A stretch of DNA of 36,976 bases from Fidelibacterota bacterium (GCA_016784605.1 JADHUI010000024.1:1-36976); one strand, 5' to 3'. Positions 8,467 through 16,899 are shown, counted from the first letter of the stretch. Numbers and translations are program-made. The notes: generated from the sequence alone by a model not told the origin.

Positions 8467-9389
8467 TTGCTGGAGTTGATGAAGCGGGTCGTGGACCTTT
8501 GGCTGGCCCCGTCGTGGCATCGGCTGTTATTTTGCCAAATAATCATACGATTGAAGGGTTGCGGGATTCAAAAAAACTAACACCGAAAAAAAGATCTCTT
8601 TTATTTGATCTTATTCAAGAGCAAGCTATTTCAATCGGTGTGGGAATTGTTGATTCTAAAGAGATTGACAAAATCAATATTTTGCAGGCCACCTTTAAAG
8701 CGATGAAAATTGCCCTTGGACACTTAAAACAAAAGCCAAGTAAAGCACTCATAGATGGATTCCCTTTGCCAAATCAAGTCATTCCGAATGAAGGCATTGT
8801 GGGGGGCGATGATTTAGTAGATGTCATTAAAGCAGCGAGTATTATTGCAAAAGTGACACGAGATAGAATGATGGAAGAATATGCCATTATTTTTCCCGAA
8901 TATGGATTTGAGAAGCATAAAGGATATGGTACAAAACAACATATAGAAGCTCTAGATAAGTATAAATCCACTCCCATACATCGAAAATCATTTTCTCCCG
9001 TAAAAAAATCAATGCCAACGATGACTTGGTTAAATGAAAAATCAAAAGTGGGTTGGCTCGGGGAAAAAATGGCTGCTTTATACTTGAAAAATAAAGGATA
9101 TTCGATATTAGAAATGAATAGAAACTGTCCTCCACATGGCGAAATCGATATTATTGCTCAATTAAATAATTGTATTCATTTTATTGAAGTAAAGTCCGGA
9201 TTAAAAGATTCTGAAAATCACTTAATGGAAAAATTTACATCTGTAAAATTAAATCGCTTATACAATGCTATACAGTTTTATCAAAAGGAACAAAAGATTG
9301 TGAATGATGTACAACTAGACGCAATGACAGTAAAATTTCAAAAGGGTGGACCAAAAATAAAATATTTTCCCGCCATCTCTCTAGACTGA
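8457..9389 (+). CDS. rnhB: Fused ribonuclease HII and YraN (UPF0102) nuclease-fold protein
   Basis: One 310-residue frame contains two complete domains. Residues 1-183 are RNase HII: GVDEAGRGPLAGPVV (D8, E9), the third acidic residue D100 in LIDG, D118 in GGDD, ASIIAKVTRDR, and HKGYGT. Residues 195-305 match YraN/UPF0102: WLGEKMAALYLKNKGYSIL, N-R-N, HGEIDIIAQ (E229, D231) and HFIEVKS (E244, K246), the PD-(D/E)XK-like core. In many bacteria rnhB and yraN are separate neighbours; here a linker around residues 184-194 (SMPTMTWLNEK) joins them. RNase HII removes ribonucleotides from DNA. The YraN role is unsettled. No frameshift or internal stop is seen. Confidence 0.93.
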   Translation: MEIIAGVDEAGRGPLAGPVVASAVILPNNHTIEGLRDSKKLTPKKRSLLFDLIQEQAISIGVGIVDSKEIDKINILQATFKAMKIALGHLKQKPSKALIDGFPLPNQVIPNEGIVGGDDLVDVIKAASIIAKVTRDRMMEEYAIIFPEYGFEKHKGYGTKQHIEALDKYKSTPIHRKSFSPVKKSMPTMTWLNEKSKVGWLGEKMAALYLKNKGYSILEMNRNCPPHGEIDIIAQLNNCIHFIEVKSGLKDSENHLMEKFTSVKLNRLYNAIQFYQKEQKIVNDVQLDAMTVKFQKGGPKIKYFPAISLD

Positions 9390-9412
9390 TTCCCTAAATT
9401 CGCCACCTTATT

Positions 9413-10393
9413 ATGTCACAAAAACAAAAGATTATAAATGAAATCAAAGCAATTGGAATAATTGTTACAGTTGCCTTACTCATTAAAGTTACCGTGCTCG
9501 AGGCTTATATAGTACCAACGGGAAGTATGGAAAATACCATTATGACAGGTGATTTCCTGATTGGTTCACGATTTGTCTATGGAATGAGAACACCTGACTG
9601 GATTGGCATTCCTTACACGGATAAAGGTTTTTTCATTCCTTATGTAAAATTCCCCGCATTTAAAATCCCTGAAAAAGGGGATGTACTCATTTTCAAATAT
9701 CCTCGCGATCAATTTGTAAAATATGTAAAAAGATGTGTGGGAGGTCCAGGCGATACTCTTTTAGTTGAAGCAAAAAAAGTATACATAAATGGGGAAGAGT
9801 TAGCCTTATCAGAAAATGGCAAATTTCTATATCCTACATTACCCGATAGTTATCGTCAGCAAGAAATTTTCCTTAGTTCAGCCATTAATAAAAATAAAGA
9901 TTTCCTCGGTCCGATTATTATTCCTAAAAAAGGGGATATATATACTCTCGATGAAAATACACATTGGCGACATTTATTACCGCTCATGATGATGGAAGGG
10001 CACCAGGTTACACTTGTAAGTTCTGAAAAGACATTTACATTTACATTGCAAGACCCGAATGAATTATATCGCAGGAAAGAAGATAAAGCTGTTTTTGACG
10101 ATTATTTTCCAAATGGAAAATTATTAACACCTTGGTCCAATTCTGTGAAAGATGCTCATTTTCAATATTTATATATTGACGGAAAACCCATATCAGAATG
10201 GACGACTTACGAATTAACTCAAAATTATTATTGGGCTATGGGTGACAATAGAGATGACAGTCTAGATTCACGATATTGGGGCTTTATTGGCGAAAATTAT
10301 GTTTTGGGTGAAGCCTTATTTATTTATTTTTCTTTAGATATATTTAATACGTGGCTTCCTAGGCTTGATCGTATAGGCACTGTCATTCAATAA
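9413..10393 (+). CDS. lepB: Signal peptidase I
   Basis: The 326-residue protein has one N-terminal membrane helix (about 12-33) followed by box B PTGSMENTI with nucleophile S38, box D YVKRCVGGPGD with general base K106, and box E MGDNRDDSLDSRYWG near residue 280. It cleaves signal peptides from exported proteins at the outer face of the inner membrane. It is longer than Gram-positive SipS, with an insertion between boxes D and E typical of Gram-negative-type enzymes. It lies 23 bases after the RNase HII fusion and 4 bases before a small secreted gene, in the comEC operon. Confidence 0.95.
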   Translation: MSQKQKIINEIKAIGIIVTVALLIKVTVLEAYIVPTGSMENTIMTGDFLIGSRFVYGMRTPDWIGIPYTDKGFFIPYVKFPAFKIPEKGDVLIFKYPRDQFVKYVKRCVGGPGDTLLVEAKKVYINGEELALSENGKFLYPTLPDSYRQQEIFLSSAINKNKDFLGPIIIPKKGDIYTLDENTHWRHLLPLMMMEGHQVTLVSSEKTFTFTLQDPNELYRRKEDKAVFDDYFPNGKLLTPWSNSVKDAHFQYLYIDGKPISEWTTYELTQNYYWAMGDNRDDSLDSRYWGFIGENYVLGEALFIYFSLDIFNTWLPRLDRIGTVIQ

Positions 10394-10397
10394 AGAA

Positions 10398-10838
10398 ATG
10401 AAACTTTATTCATTTCTAGTTCTTCTTTCTGTCCAATTTTCCTTTTGCCCAGAACCACCCAGAATGGTTCGATACTTCTCATATACTGGTTCTCAAAAAG
10501 AAGCGACATCTAACATGAAACACTTTTTAGAAAATAAAGGTTTTTTCATAGAACATTATGCTCCTGAAGCGGGATATATACTTACAAAACCTATCGAGAC
10601 GGAAGTAAATCTGAGTCGTTACAAATATCAGTTTTCAGTCCAAGTTGAAGATAAAGTCAAATTTTATATAATTTCATCGAGAGAAATTCTTACTCGAGGA
10701 TCTGAAGTTGCTATCGGCGGAGGTACATTTGATCAAAAACAAAAAATGGATAAACTACCTTACAAGGTACAGAAAGCCCTTTTTTCACAATTTGTAGCAT
10801 CATTGGATAGCGTTGGATTCCATTTAATAGAATCTTAA
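10398..10838 (+). CDS. Small exported protein of unknown function
   Basis: The product has 146 residues. Residues 1-16 are a hydrophobic export signal (MKLYSFLVLLSVQFSF) ending at a cysteine, C17. The residues before it (F-S-F) do not fit a standard lipobox, so lipoprotein status is doubtful. The remainder has alternating polar and hydrophobic stretches suggesting an alpha/beta fold (YKYQFSVQVEDKVKFYIISSREIL), with a glycine patch AIGGG. I recognise no family. It starts 4 bases after lepB and is surely cotranscribed with it. Confidence 0.75.
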   Translation: MKLYSFLVLLSVQFSFCPEPPRMVRYFSYTGSQKEATSNMKHFLENKGFFIEHYAPEAGYILTKPIETEVNLSRYKYQFSVQVEDKVKFYIISSREILTRGSEVAIGGGTFDQKQKMDKLPYKVQKALFSQFVASLDSVGFHLIES

Positions 10839-10935
10839 TAATTGGTCAAGATATTGATTGCCGATTACGTTAAGTTTTATTCAAATTCCAAACCCTAATT
10901 AGTAGAACTTAATAGTAATTTAATTAAAGATTGTT

Positions 10936-11286
10936 ATGAGCATTAATTTCGACAACAAAGAATCCCGCGTTGATTATTTAACAGGGAAGTTTACCGACCT
11001 TCTGGATGGTATAAATGGTTCATATGGGCAAGCCCTTATTGATGAACTTATGAATCGCTTAGACCAAACGATCATTGATTTCAATGATGAAGTTGAACAA
11101 ATGATGGATGAATTAAAAGGGAATGGCGATAAACGCTCCCAATTACTTCACTCAATTATTAGTTCAGAAAAAAATCCAGGAGTAGCAGCTAAACCTAGTA
11201 CCGAAGAAGAATCTGTTGAGCCATCTTCAGAAAGTACCGCGGAATTAAGTGATTGGGAAAAAAGGCTAGAAGCATTAGATAAATAG
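10936..11286 (+). CDS. Acidic helical protein of unknown function
   Basis: The 116-residue protein is soluble and has no signal peptide. Residues 1-70 are predicted helical and amphipathic (LTGKFTDLLDGINGSYGQALIDELMNRLDQTII). Residues 78-105 are a disordered Ser/Glu-rich linker, and the end is a short helix, SDWEKRLEALDK. It could be an adaptor using its ends to contact partners (inference). It lies 15 bases before a membrane-anchored coiled-coil gene, so the two probably act together. A 97-base gap separates it from the gene before. Confidence 0.7.
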   Translation: MSINFDNKESRVDYLTGKFTDLLDGINGSYGQALIDELMNRLDQTIIDFNDEVEQMMDELKGNGDKRSQLLHSIISSEKNPGVAAKPSTEEESVEPSSESTAELSDWEKRLEALDK

Positions 11287-11301
11287 ATATTTGAGGGAAA
11301 A

Positions 11302-11817
11302 ATGAACGTTAAAGATAAAATTGTTTTCGGATTATTAATCATCTTAATAGCAGGTGCTGGGTATTTCCAATACTTATCCACTGAATTGAACAAACGGATG
11401 GATGTGTTGAATGAACAAGATAAAGCACATGTTGATGTGGTTCATCAAGAATTTCGCGAAGATTTACGCAAATTAAATCTCCAATTCATTGGCCGCGGAA
11501 AACATGTACGCCAAGCACAAAAAGACATTATAACCAATACAGAACTCATACAAGCGATGACTGATTCACTGGCAAGTCTCATAGATGACGTGAATTACGC
11601 CTTAAATGAATTAGATCGTGATGTGCAAAAACGTTTCAGAAATGTTGAAAATGATATTGCGGATGTTTCGGATGATTTACGAAGCCATAAATCGAGATCT
11701 AAACGTCAAGTGTCTGACATTGAACAAAATGTTAAATCCATTGATGGACGCGTAATAGAATTAGAAGAATTACCCGTCATTCAAAAAGACAAAGCAAAAC
11801 TAGCTGAGGGTAAATAA
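11302..11817 (+). CDS. Membrane-anchored coiled-coil protein of unknown function
   Basis: The 171-residue protein has a single N-terminal anchor (about 7-26: IVFGLLIILIAGAGYFQYL) and then nearly continuous heptad-like helix with many charged residues to about residue 155 (DLRKLNLQFIGRGKHVRQAQ, ALNELDRDVQKRFRNVENDI). The topology suggests a periplasmic rod tethered to the inner membrane. The Shine-Dalgarno GAGGG precedes the ATG. It follows the acidic helical gene by 15 bases and is followed by a strong terminator. Function is unknown. Confidence 0.75.
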   Translation: MNVKDKIVFGLLIILIAGAGYFQYLSTELNKRMDVLNEQDKAHVDVVHQEFREDLRKLNLQFIGRGKHVRQAQKDIITNTELIQAMTDSLASLIDDVNYALNELDRDVQKRFRNVENDIADVSDDLRSHKSRSKRQVSDIEQNVKSIDGRVIELEELPVIQKDKAKLAEGK

Positions 11818-11842
11818 CCTATTTCTCACATTAAATTAGTTT

Positions 11843-11878
11843 AAAAAAAGGCTGAATTTTTATTCAGCCTTTTTTTTT
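11843..11878 (+). terminator. Rho-independent terminator ending the comEC-lepB region
   Basis: The hairpin arms are AGGCTGAA (11849-11856) and TTCAGCCT (11863-11870) with a 6-base loop, preceded by seven A and followed by eight T. It lies 26 bases after the coiled-coil gene. Confidence 0.92.
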
Positions 11879-11945
11879 ATTTATTTAGTTTACCCTAAAT
11901 TCAAAGCAAGCAATATGAATCCAATAATACAATTCCATCCAGCAC

Positions 11946-12941
11946 ATGTTTAAAGGAAAAGCTCTATTCATTAGTTATTTTATAAGCCTACTGGTTATTG
12001 GCACAGGTGGTTTTTATTTTATCGGTGGGGATGATTGGACTATCATAGATAGTATTTATATGACTTTTCTAACCTTATCTACCGTCGGATTCAATGAAGT
12101 GCATCCGTTAACAGATGCAGGTCAAATTTGGGTGATTATTCTCATTATATTTGGCGTAACAGGCGTAGGGATATTATTATCAAATCTTGGGGACATTTTA
12201 TCTCAATTTGGAGATTATAGGAGTAAAAAGATGGAAAATAAAATTAACAGAATAAAAAATCACTTTATTATTTTCGGGTACGGCAGAATGGGAGCTGTCA
12301 TTGCAAAAGAATTATCGGATAAGAAAATTCCCTTTATTGTTGTTGAGAAAAATGTGCAAAAAATAGACATTATGGTCAAAAATAATATTTTATGCTTACA
12401 TGGAGATGCAACACTTGATGAGACGCTCATAAAAGCTCGATTAGAATATTCGTCTGGAATTGCAGTTGTACTAGATACAGATCAGGATAATTTGTTTGTT
12501 ACCATGTCTATACGTACCCTTAACCCTGATGTATTTTTATTAAGTCGCTGTAGCAAAGAAGTCAATCATGCTAAAATTAGGAGAGCAGGGGCGAATAAGG
12601 TTGTTAATCCATATACGGCCGGCGGACATCGTATTGCGGAAATGCTTTTGTCGCCTTTTATCGAGGATTCTGTTTCGGTTGTCTCCCAATCACATCAACA
12701 TGTTGATTTAAGTTTGGATGAAATTTCTTTATCTCAATTAACCCAGTTTGATGGTGTGTCAATCAAGGATAGTCAATTAAGGGAAAAGTATAACCTAATT
12801 ATTGTTGGTATTATTGATTCTTCAGGGAATTCAACCATTAATCCGGCACCCGATACAATTCTAAAGAATGAGAATAGTATACTATTAATGGGGAATAAAG
12901 AGAATATGGACAGATTTAAAAAGAAAAAACTAAAGAAGTAA
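11946..12941 (+). CDS. MthK-like potassium channel with RCK (TrkA-N/TrkA-C) domains
   Basis: The 331-residue protein has two pore helices (about 5-26 and 60-83) around a P-loop TLSTVGFNEVHP. Residues 105-225 are a Rossmann RCK_N domain (IIFGYGRMG, G111-G116; acidic E134 after the second strand), and residues 245-325 are an RCK_C domain. Such proteins form tetrameric ligand-gated K+ channels with a cytoplasmic gating ring. The filter reads TVGFN rather than TVGYG/TVGFG. The first ATG has no visible Shine-Dalgarno, whereas an internal ATG (Met96) in the pore-RCK linker has an excellent one at 12219-12223. It is a single-gene unit between a terminator and the convergent leuS. Confidence 0.9.
   Translation: MFKGKALFISYFISLLVIGTGGFYFIGGDDWTIIDSIYMTFLTLSTVGFNEVHPLTDAGQIWVIILIIFGVTGVGILLSNLGDILSQFGDYRSKKMENKINRIKNHFIIFGYGRMGAVIAKELSDKKIPFIVVEKNVQKIDIMVKNNILCLHGDATLDETLIKARLEYSSGIAVVLDTDQDNLFVTMSIRTLNPDVFLLSRCSKEVNHAKIRRAGANKVVNPYTAGGHRIAEMLLSPFIEDSVSVVSQSHQHVDLSLDEISLSQLTQFDGVSIKDSQLREKYNLIIVGIIDSSGNSTINPAPDTILKNENSILLMGNKENMDRFKKKKLKK
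12219..12233 (+). promoter_or_regulatory. Internal ribosome-binding site and ATG for a free RCK subunit
   Basis: AGGAG (12219-12223), a 7-base spacer and ATG (12231-12233, Met96 in frame) lie exactly between the second membrane helix and the RCK domain. In archaeal MthK, an internal start at the same place makes the soluble RCK subunits of the gating ring. Confidence 0.6.
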
Positions 12942-12975
12942 ATTGCGTATAATATATATTATGTATAATTATATT

Positions 12976-15384
12976 TTATTTAACAACAAGGTTTATAATA
13001 CGTCCAGGAACATATATTTCCTTAACAATAGTCTTTCCTTCGACTAATTCTACGATTCTGTCTGTATTTTTCGCTTTATTTAATATACCTTCTTTTGATT
13101 CTGATTGAAGGTTAACCGATATATTAACCCGCACCTTACCATTAATTTGTACAGGAATATTCGTTTCATTATCTTGAATTTTATTTTCATCCCATTGCGG
13201 CCAAGCTAATTCTGTTATAACAGTTTGATTCCCACGCATTTCATTTATTTCTTCTGTTATATGCGGTGCAAATGGATTCAATATCACTAAAAGTTGATCT
13301 AGCAAAGATCCGCTAATTGATTCGAGTGTAATTAAATGATTTGTTAATATCATTAATTGAGAAATAGCTGTATTAAAATGCAAAACTTGCAAATCATCCG
13401 TTACTTTTTTTATCGTTTGATGAAATAATATTTCAGTTTTTGAATCATCTAAAGTTTTAGAATCGCCGTTACCATGCTTTATGTATAATTTCCATATTTT
13501 TTGTAAAAACCGATTGCAACCTTGCAACCCAGTTGTGCTCCACGGTTTTGCTTTATCCAATGGCCCCATAAACATTTCATATAAACGGAATGAGTCGGCG
13601 CCAAATTCTTCAACCACGTCATCCGGATTAATCACATTTCCTTTGGATTTGCTCATTTTTTGTCCATCTTCACCTTGAATCATGCCTTGATTAAACAACT
13701 TTTGAAATGGCTCTCTCGTCGATACAACGCCAATATCATGCAATACATGATGCCAGAACCGCGAATACAGTAAATGCAAAACAGCATGCTCTACCCCACC
13801 AACATATAAATCCACTGGCATCCAATATTTTTCAGCTTCTTCTCCCCAGGATTTATTCATATTTCGTGGGTCAACATACCTTAAATAATACCAACAAGAT
13901 CCAGCCCACTGTGGCATGGTATTTGTCTCTCTCAAACCATTAGGCGTTTCAACCCAGTTTGTAATATTGGCTAATGGAGATTCGCCTGTTCCTGCGGGTT
14001 CGTATTTTTCCACTTCCGGCAATAATAGGGGTAATTCACTTTCAGGAATCGCTTCGGGACCATTTTCACCATGAATAATTGGCATAGGTTCTCCCCAATA
14101 TCTTTGACGAGAAAACAGCCAATCTCTCAACTTATATTGTATCGATGATTCCCCTTTTTCATTTGTCACTAACCATTGGATAGTTTCAGAAATAGCGTCA
14201 GTTACTTTTTTCCCATTTAAATCAAGCCCAAAATCATTGAATGAATTAACCAATTTACCATCTTGGTTGTCTGTGAAAGCTTCAATCGACAAATCGCCAC
14301 CTGAGACGACTTCCCGTATAGTTAAACTGAATTCTTTTGCAAATTCATAATCCCGTTGATCATGACCCGGAACAGCCATAATAGCACCCGTTCCGTATGA
14401 CATTAAAACGTAATCAGAAATCCAAATTGGAATTTCTTCATTATTGACCGGATTTATAGCATAAGCACCTAGAAAAATACCCGTTTTATCCTTAGCTAAC
14501 TCTCCCCTGTCTAATTCTGATTTTTTACTTGCGGATTCGATGTAATTTTCAATTTCATTTTTAATGGATGAATCCATAAGCTTTTCTACAAAAGGATGTT
14601 CAGGAGCTAGAACCATATAAGTTGCACCGAATAATGTATCGGGTCTAGTTGTATATACAGTAATACTTTCATTTATAGATGGTAGATTAAAGCTAACCTT
14701 TGCGCCTTCTGATCGTCCAATCCAATTCCGTTGTAATTCTTTTACACTTTCCGGCCAATCTAAATCATCTAATCCAGCTAAAAGTGATTCTGCATAATCA
14801 GTAATTTTCAACATCCATTGTCTCATGGGTACTCGAAAGACAGGATGACCTCCAATTTCTGATTTACCATCAATCACTTCTTCATTCGCGAGGACTGCTT
14901 TGAGTTCGGGACACCAATTCACAGGCACTTTTGCTTCGTAAGCGAGTCCTTTTTTAAATAGTTTTAAGAATATCCATTGCGTCCATTTGTAATAATCTGG
15001 ATCAGTTGTATTAACTTCCCTATCCCAATCATAAGAAAGACCTAACATTTTTAACTGTGTTCGGTATCGGTTAATATTCTTTGCTGTTGTTTTAGCTGGA
15101 TGAGTTCCAGTCTTAATGGCATATTGTTCCGCAGGAAGCCCAAAAGCGTCCCAACCGATAGGATGTAGTACATTGTAGCCTTGAAGGCGTTTAAACCGTG
15201 AATATATGTCCGTTGCTGTATATCCTAATGGATGCCCAACATGTAGGCCGGCGCCCGATGGATATGGGAACATATCCAAAATATATAATTTTTCTTTATC
15301 GTGGTCTATTTCAGCTTTAAAGGTTTTATTCGATTCCCAATAAGCCTGCCACTTCTTTTCTATATCTATATGATTGTATTGCAT
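12976..15384 (-). CDS. leuS: Leucyl-tRNA synthetase
   Basis: The 802-residue class I synthetase has the HIGH-type motif HVGH at 48-51 ([16 protein letters not shown]), the editing CP1 domain ([29 protein letters not shown]), and KMSKS at 576-580, followed by an anticodon-binding domain. It is somewhat shorter than the usual 850-870, as in some Bacteroidetes-like enzymes. It charges tRNA-Leu and proofreads misacylated products. The ATG is preceded directly by the T-run of a GC-rich hairpin (15385-15417), leaving no Shine-Dalgarno. The 3' end faces the channel gene. Confidence 0.97.
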   Translation of the reverse strand: MQYNHIDIEKKWQAYWESNKTFKAEIDHDKEKLYILDMFPYPSGAGLHVGHPLGYTATDIYSRFKRLQGYNVLHPIGWDAFGLPAEQYAIKTGTHPAKTTAKNINRYRTQLKMLGLSYDWDREVNTTDPDYYKWTQWIFLKLFKKGLAYEAKVPVNWCPELKAVLANEEVIDGKSEIGGHPVFRVPMRQWMLKITDYAESLLAGLDDLDWPESVKELQRNWIGRSEGAKVSFNLPSINESITVYTTRPDTLFGATYMVLAPEHPFVEKLMDSSIKNEIENYIESASKKSELDRGELAKDKTGIFLGAYAINPVNNEEIPIWISDYVLMSYGTGAIMAVPGHDQRDYEFAKEFSLTIREVVSGGDLSIEAFTDNQDGKLVNSFNDFGLDLNGKKVTDAISETIQWLVTNEKGESSIQYKLRDWLFSRQRYWGEPMPIIHGENGPEAIPESELPLLLPEVEKYEPAGTGESPLANITNWVETPNGLRETNTMPQWAGSCWYYLRYVDPRNMNKSWGEEAEKYWMPVDLYVGGVEHAVLHLLYSRFWHHVLHDIGVVSTREPFQKLFNQGMIQGEDGQKMSKSKGNVINPDDVVEEFGADSFRLYEMFMGPLDKAKPWSTTGLQGCNRFLQKIWKLYIKHGNGDSKTLDDSKTEILFHQTIKKVTDDLQVLHFNTAISQLMILTNHLITLESISGSLLDQLLVILNPFAPHITEEINEMRGNQTVITELAWPQWDENKIQDNETNIPVQINGKVRVNISVNLQSESKEGILNKAKNTDRIVELVEGKTIVKEIYVPGRIINLVVK

Positions 15385-15417
15385 AAAAAATGGGGCGAGA
15401 AATTAATTCCACGCCCC
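15385..15417 (-). terminator. Terminator-like hairpin abutting the leuS start codon
   Basis: On the minus strand, GGGGCG (15417-15412) pairs with CGCCCC (15397-15392), with further inner pairing GGAA/TTTC. Then comes A and six T running straight into the leuS ATG (15384). It would end transcription of the barrel gene at 15446, or act as an attenuator for leuS. Confidence 0.75.
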
Positions 15418-15445
15418 GGATAATTAAACGGTGTTTTTTCTTTTT

Positions 15446-16315
15446 TTACAAACTGAATGAAAGTCCAATCGATAATGCAGTGTCAGTATCTTTATAGTAT
15501 TTGGAATCATCATCATAAATAGGCAAATAATCGTCTAGATCTTCATCATATTCATAGTCAGTAATAACCCAATTATCTTCTGAACGAAGAACGGGTGTAT
15601 TTTTATATCGACTAATGAATTTATGTGTAAATGAAAAATCAATTGTAAGAGATTCTTCAAATGTTTCAATGGATAGTGTTAACTCATTTTCCCATAAATA
15701 ATCCTTGAAATCAGAAATCTTAGGTTTCCAATACGTTCGATAATCAATTACGGCACCACCATCATGTAATTTAATTTTTACTTTAGGGCGGACAGATAGA
15801 CGTGGAAAAGTCATAACAGAATCAATTTCTTCTTCAATTTCATCATTCCATATTGAAGTTGTTTCATTTTCGTATAAAGCGGCCGCACTTACAGAAAAGA
15901 TTTTCCCAAATCGTTGCTTTGCGCCTAAACCAAAATTAGTTCGATTTTTCAATCCAATGGAAATATCAGCGGATTGATCCCCAAATAAAAATGGTGAAAA
16001 TACTCCATTTGCCATCCAATCAAATTGAATATGAGCCCCATAATCATTTGCATATTCTTCACCACTTAATGTTGCTTTATTCGCATTAAAAGACATCATG
16101 AATTCCGTATCTTTAAATGATCCAATGTCACCATTTAGTGAAAAACTCCATCCACCCGAAATTGAAACATGGTCTGTGTTTCCAGATTCTTGATCAAAAG
16201 CGAATGTAAAATCATTATATATTTCTGTCATCGACTCTTCTTCAACATCTGTGCTATCTTGGGCAAATGTCAATCCATTTAATAAAATGATAAAAACTGA
16301 AATGTATTTTAGCAT
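15446..16315 (-). CDS. Outer-membrane beta-barrel-like protein, possibly DUF481 (YdiY-like)
   Basis: The start was set at the ATG at 16315, because AGGAAG lies 5 bases upstream and the resulting N-terminus MLKYISVFIILLNGLTFAQ is a normal signal peptide. The frame is open further, to 16333. The mature protein alternates polar and hydrophobic residues in long strands (FGLGAKQRFGKIFSVSAAAL, ELTLSIETFEESLTIDFSFT) and ends in a short strand ALSIGLSFSL, as porin-like barrels do. The central pattern, with ADISIGLKNRTNFGLGAKQRF, recalls DUF481 proteins; this assignment is tentative. It lies downstream of the polylysine gene, beyond that gene's terminator, and is followed by the hairpin before leuS. 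Confidence 0.75.
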   Translation of the reverse strand: MLKYISVFIILLNGLTFAQDSTDVEEESMTEIYNDFTFAFDQESGNTDHVSISGGWSFSLNGDIGSFKDTEFMMSFNANKATLSGEEYANDYGAHIQFDWMANGVFSPFLFGDQSADISIGLKNRTNFGLGAKQRFGKIFSVSAAALYENETTSIWNDEIEEEIDSVMTFPRLSVRPKVKIKLHDGGAVIDYRTYWKPKISDFKDYLWENELTLSIETFEESLTIDFSFTHKFISRYKNTPVLRSEDNWVITDYEYDEDLDDYLPIYDDDSKYYKDTDTALSIGLSFSL

Positions 16316-16344
16316 GGTGTCTTCCTGATCCAATATGGTTGTTT

Positions 16345-16374
16345 AAAAAAAAAGGCGCAACACTGTTACGCCCC
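16345..16374 (-). terminator. Terminator of the polylysine-protein gene
   Basis: On the minus strand, GGCGTAAC (16372-16365) pairs with GTTGCGCC (16361-16354) around a 3-base loop, with one G-U pair, and is followed by nine T. It stands about 22 bases after the stop codon at 16396. Confidence 0.85.
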
Positions 16375-16395
16375 TTTTTATGTTTTATGAAGAAA

Positions 16396-16629
16396 TTAGT
16401 TACCTGAACCTTTTTTCTTTTTCTTTCCCCATTTCCACTTTTTTTTCTTCTTTTTCTTCTTCTTCTTTTTGCCATCTTCCATTGCAAAAAGTGCATCTTC
16501 GGAAGAATCCTGTTGGATAGCCATTTCAGCTTTTACATCTGTATTCGTTACAGTTGTGTTTGCTGGAACTGCTGAAAGCATAGAAAAAGCCATGACAAAT
16601 GTGATAAACATTTTAAATAAACGTGTCAT
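16396..16629 (-). CDS. Small secreted polylysine-tailed protein
   Basis: The 77-residue protein has a signal peptide (about 1-23: MTRLFKMFITFVMAFSMLSAVPA), a short acidic mature segment (DSSEDALFAMED), and then K54-K64, an unbroken run of 11 lysines, WKWG, five more lysines and GSGN. No known family is recognised. A mature ~54-residue peptide with acidic and strongly basic halves could bind anionic envelope polymers or nucleic acids (inference). The gene has its own sigma70-like promoter, a palindrome over the likely transcription start and a terminator, which argues that it is real. The AAG/AAA runs are slippage-prone. Confidence 0.75.
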   Translation of the reverse strand: MTRLFKMFITFVMAFSMLSAVPANTTVTNTDVKAEMAIQQDSSEDALFAMEDGKKKKKKKKKKKWKWGKKKKKGSGN

Positions 16630-16680
16630 TGTGATTCCTTTGTTTTATTCGTTTTGGTTAACCATGAACAGCCAAAATTG

Positions 16681-16727
16681 ATCGACTAGTCGATAGAATG
16701 TTATCGGTAAAGACAATACCTTGTCAA
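16681..16727 (-). promoter_or_regulatory. Sigma70-like promoter with palindromic operator for the polylysine gene
   Basis: Reading the minus strand: -35 TTGACA (16727-16722), an 18-base spacer, and -10 TAACAT (16703-16698). The perfect 14-base palindrome ATCGACTAGTCGAT (16694-16681) covers the expected start site, where a bound repressor would block initiation. Confidence 0.65.
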
Positions 16728-16842
16728 GAATTAAATCCATTATTATTTATTCTAACCCATTGCCCAAACTCATATCTTACTTGTCATTCAAATTCAATAT
16801 TTCATCCTTTTAATATTTATCATACCTTTCGCTCCTAAATTA

Positions 16843-16871
16843 TTGGAACAAATATCATATTTGTACATAAT
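16843..16871 (+). promoter_or_regulatory. Promoter with palindrome in the spacer, before the ABC/GldG operon
   Basis: TTGGAA (16843-16848) and CATAAT (16866-16871) are 17 bases apart. The spacer holds a perfect inverted repeat ACAAATAT-C-ATATTTGT (16848-16864). The placement suggests a regulator binding between the -35 and -10 elements. Confidence 0.5.
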
Positions 16872-16899
16872 ACAATCTTAATTCTATTGGAGGTATTGA

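Noticed and set aside
12946-12975. AT-only palindromes between the channel gene and leuS
   Set aside because: Stretches of A and T pair by chance; there is no GC stem and no T-tail pattern.
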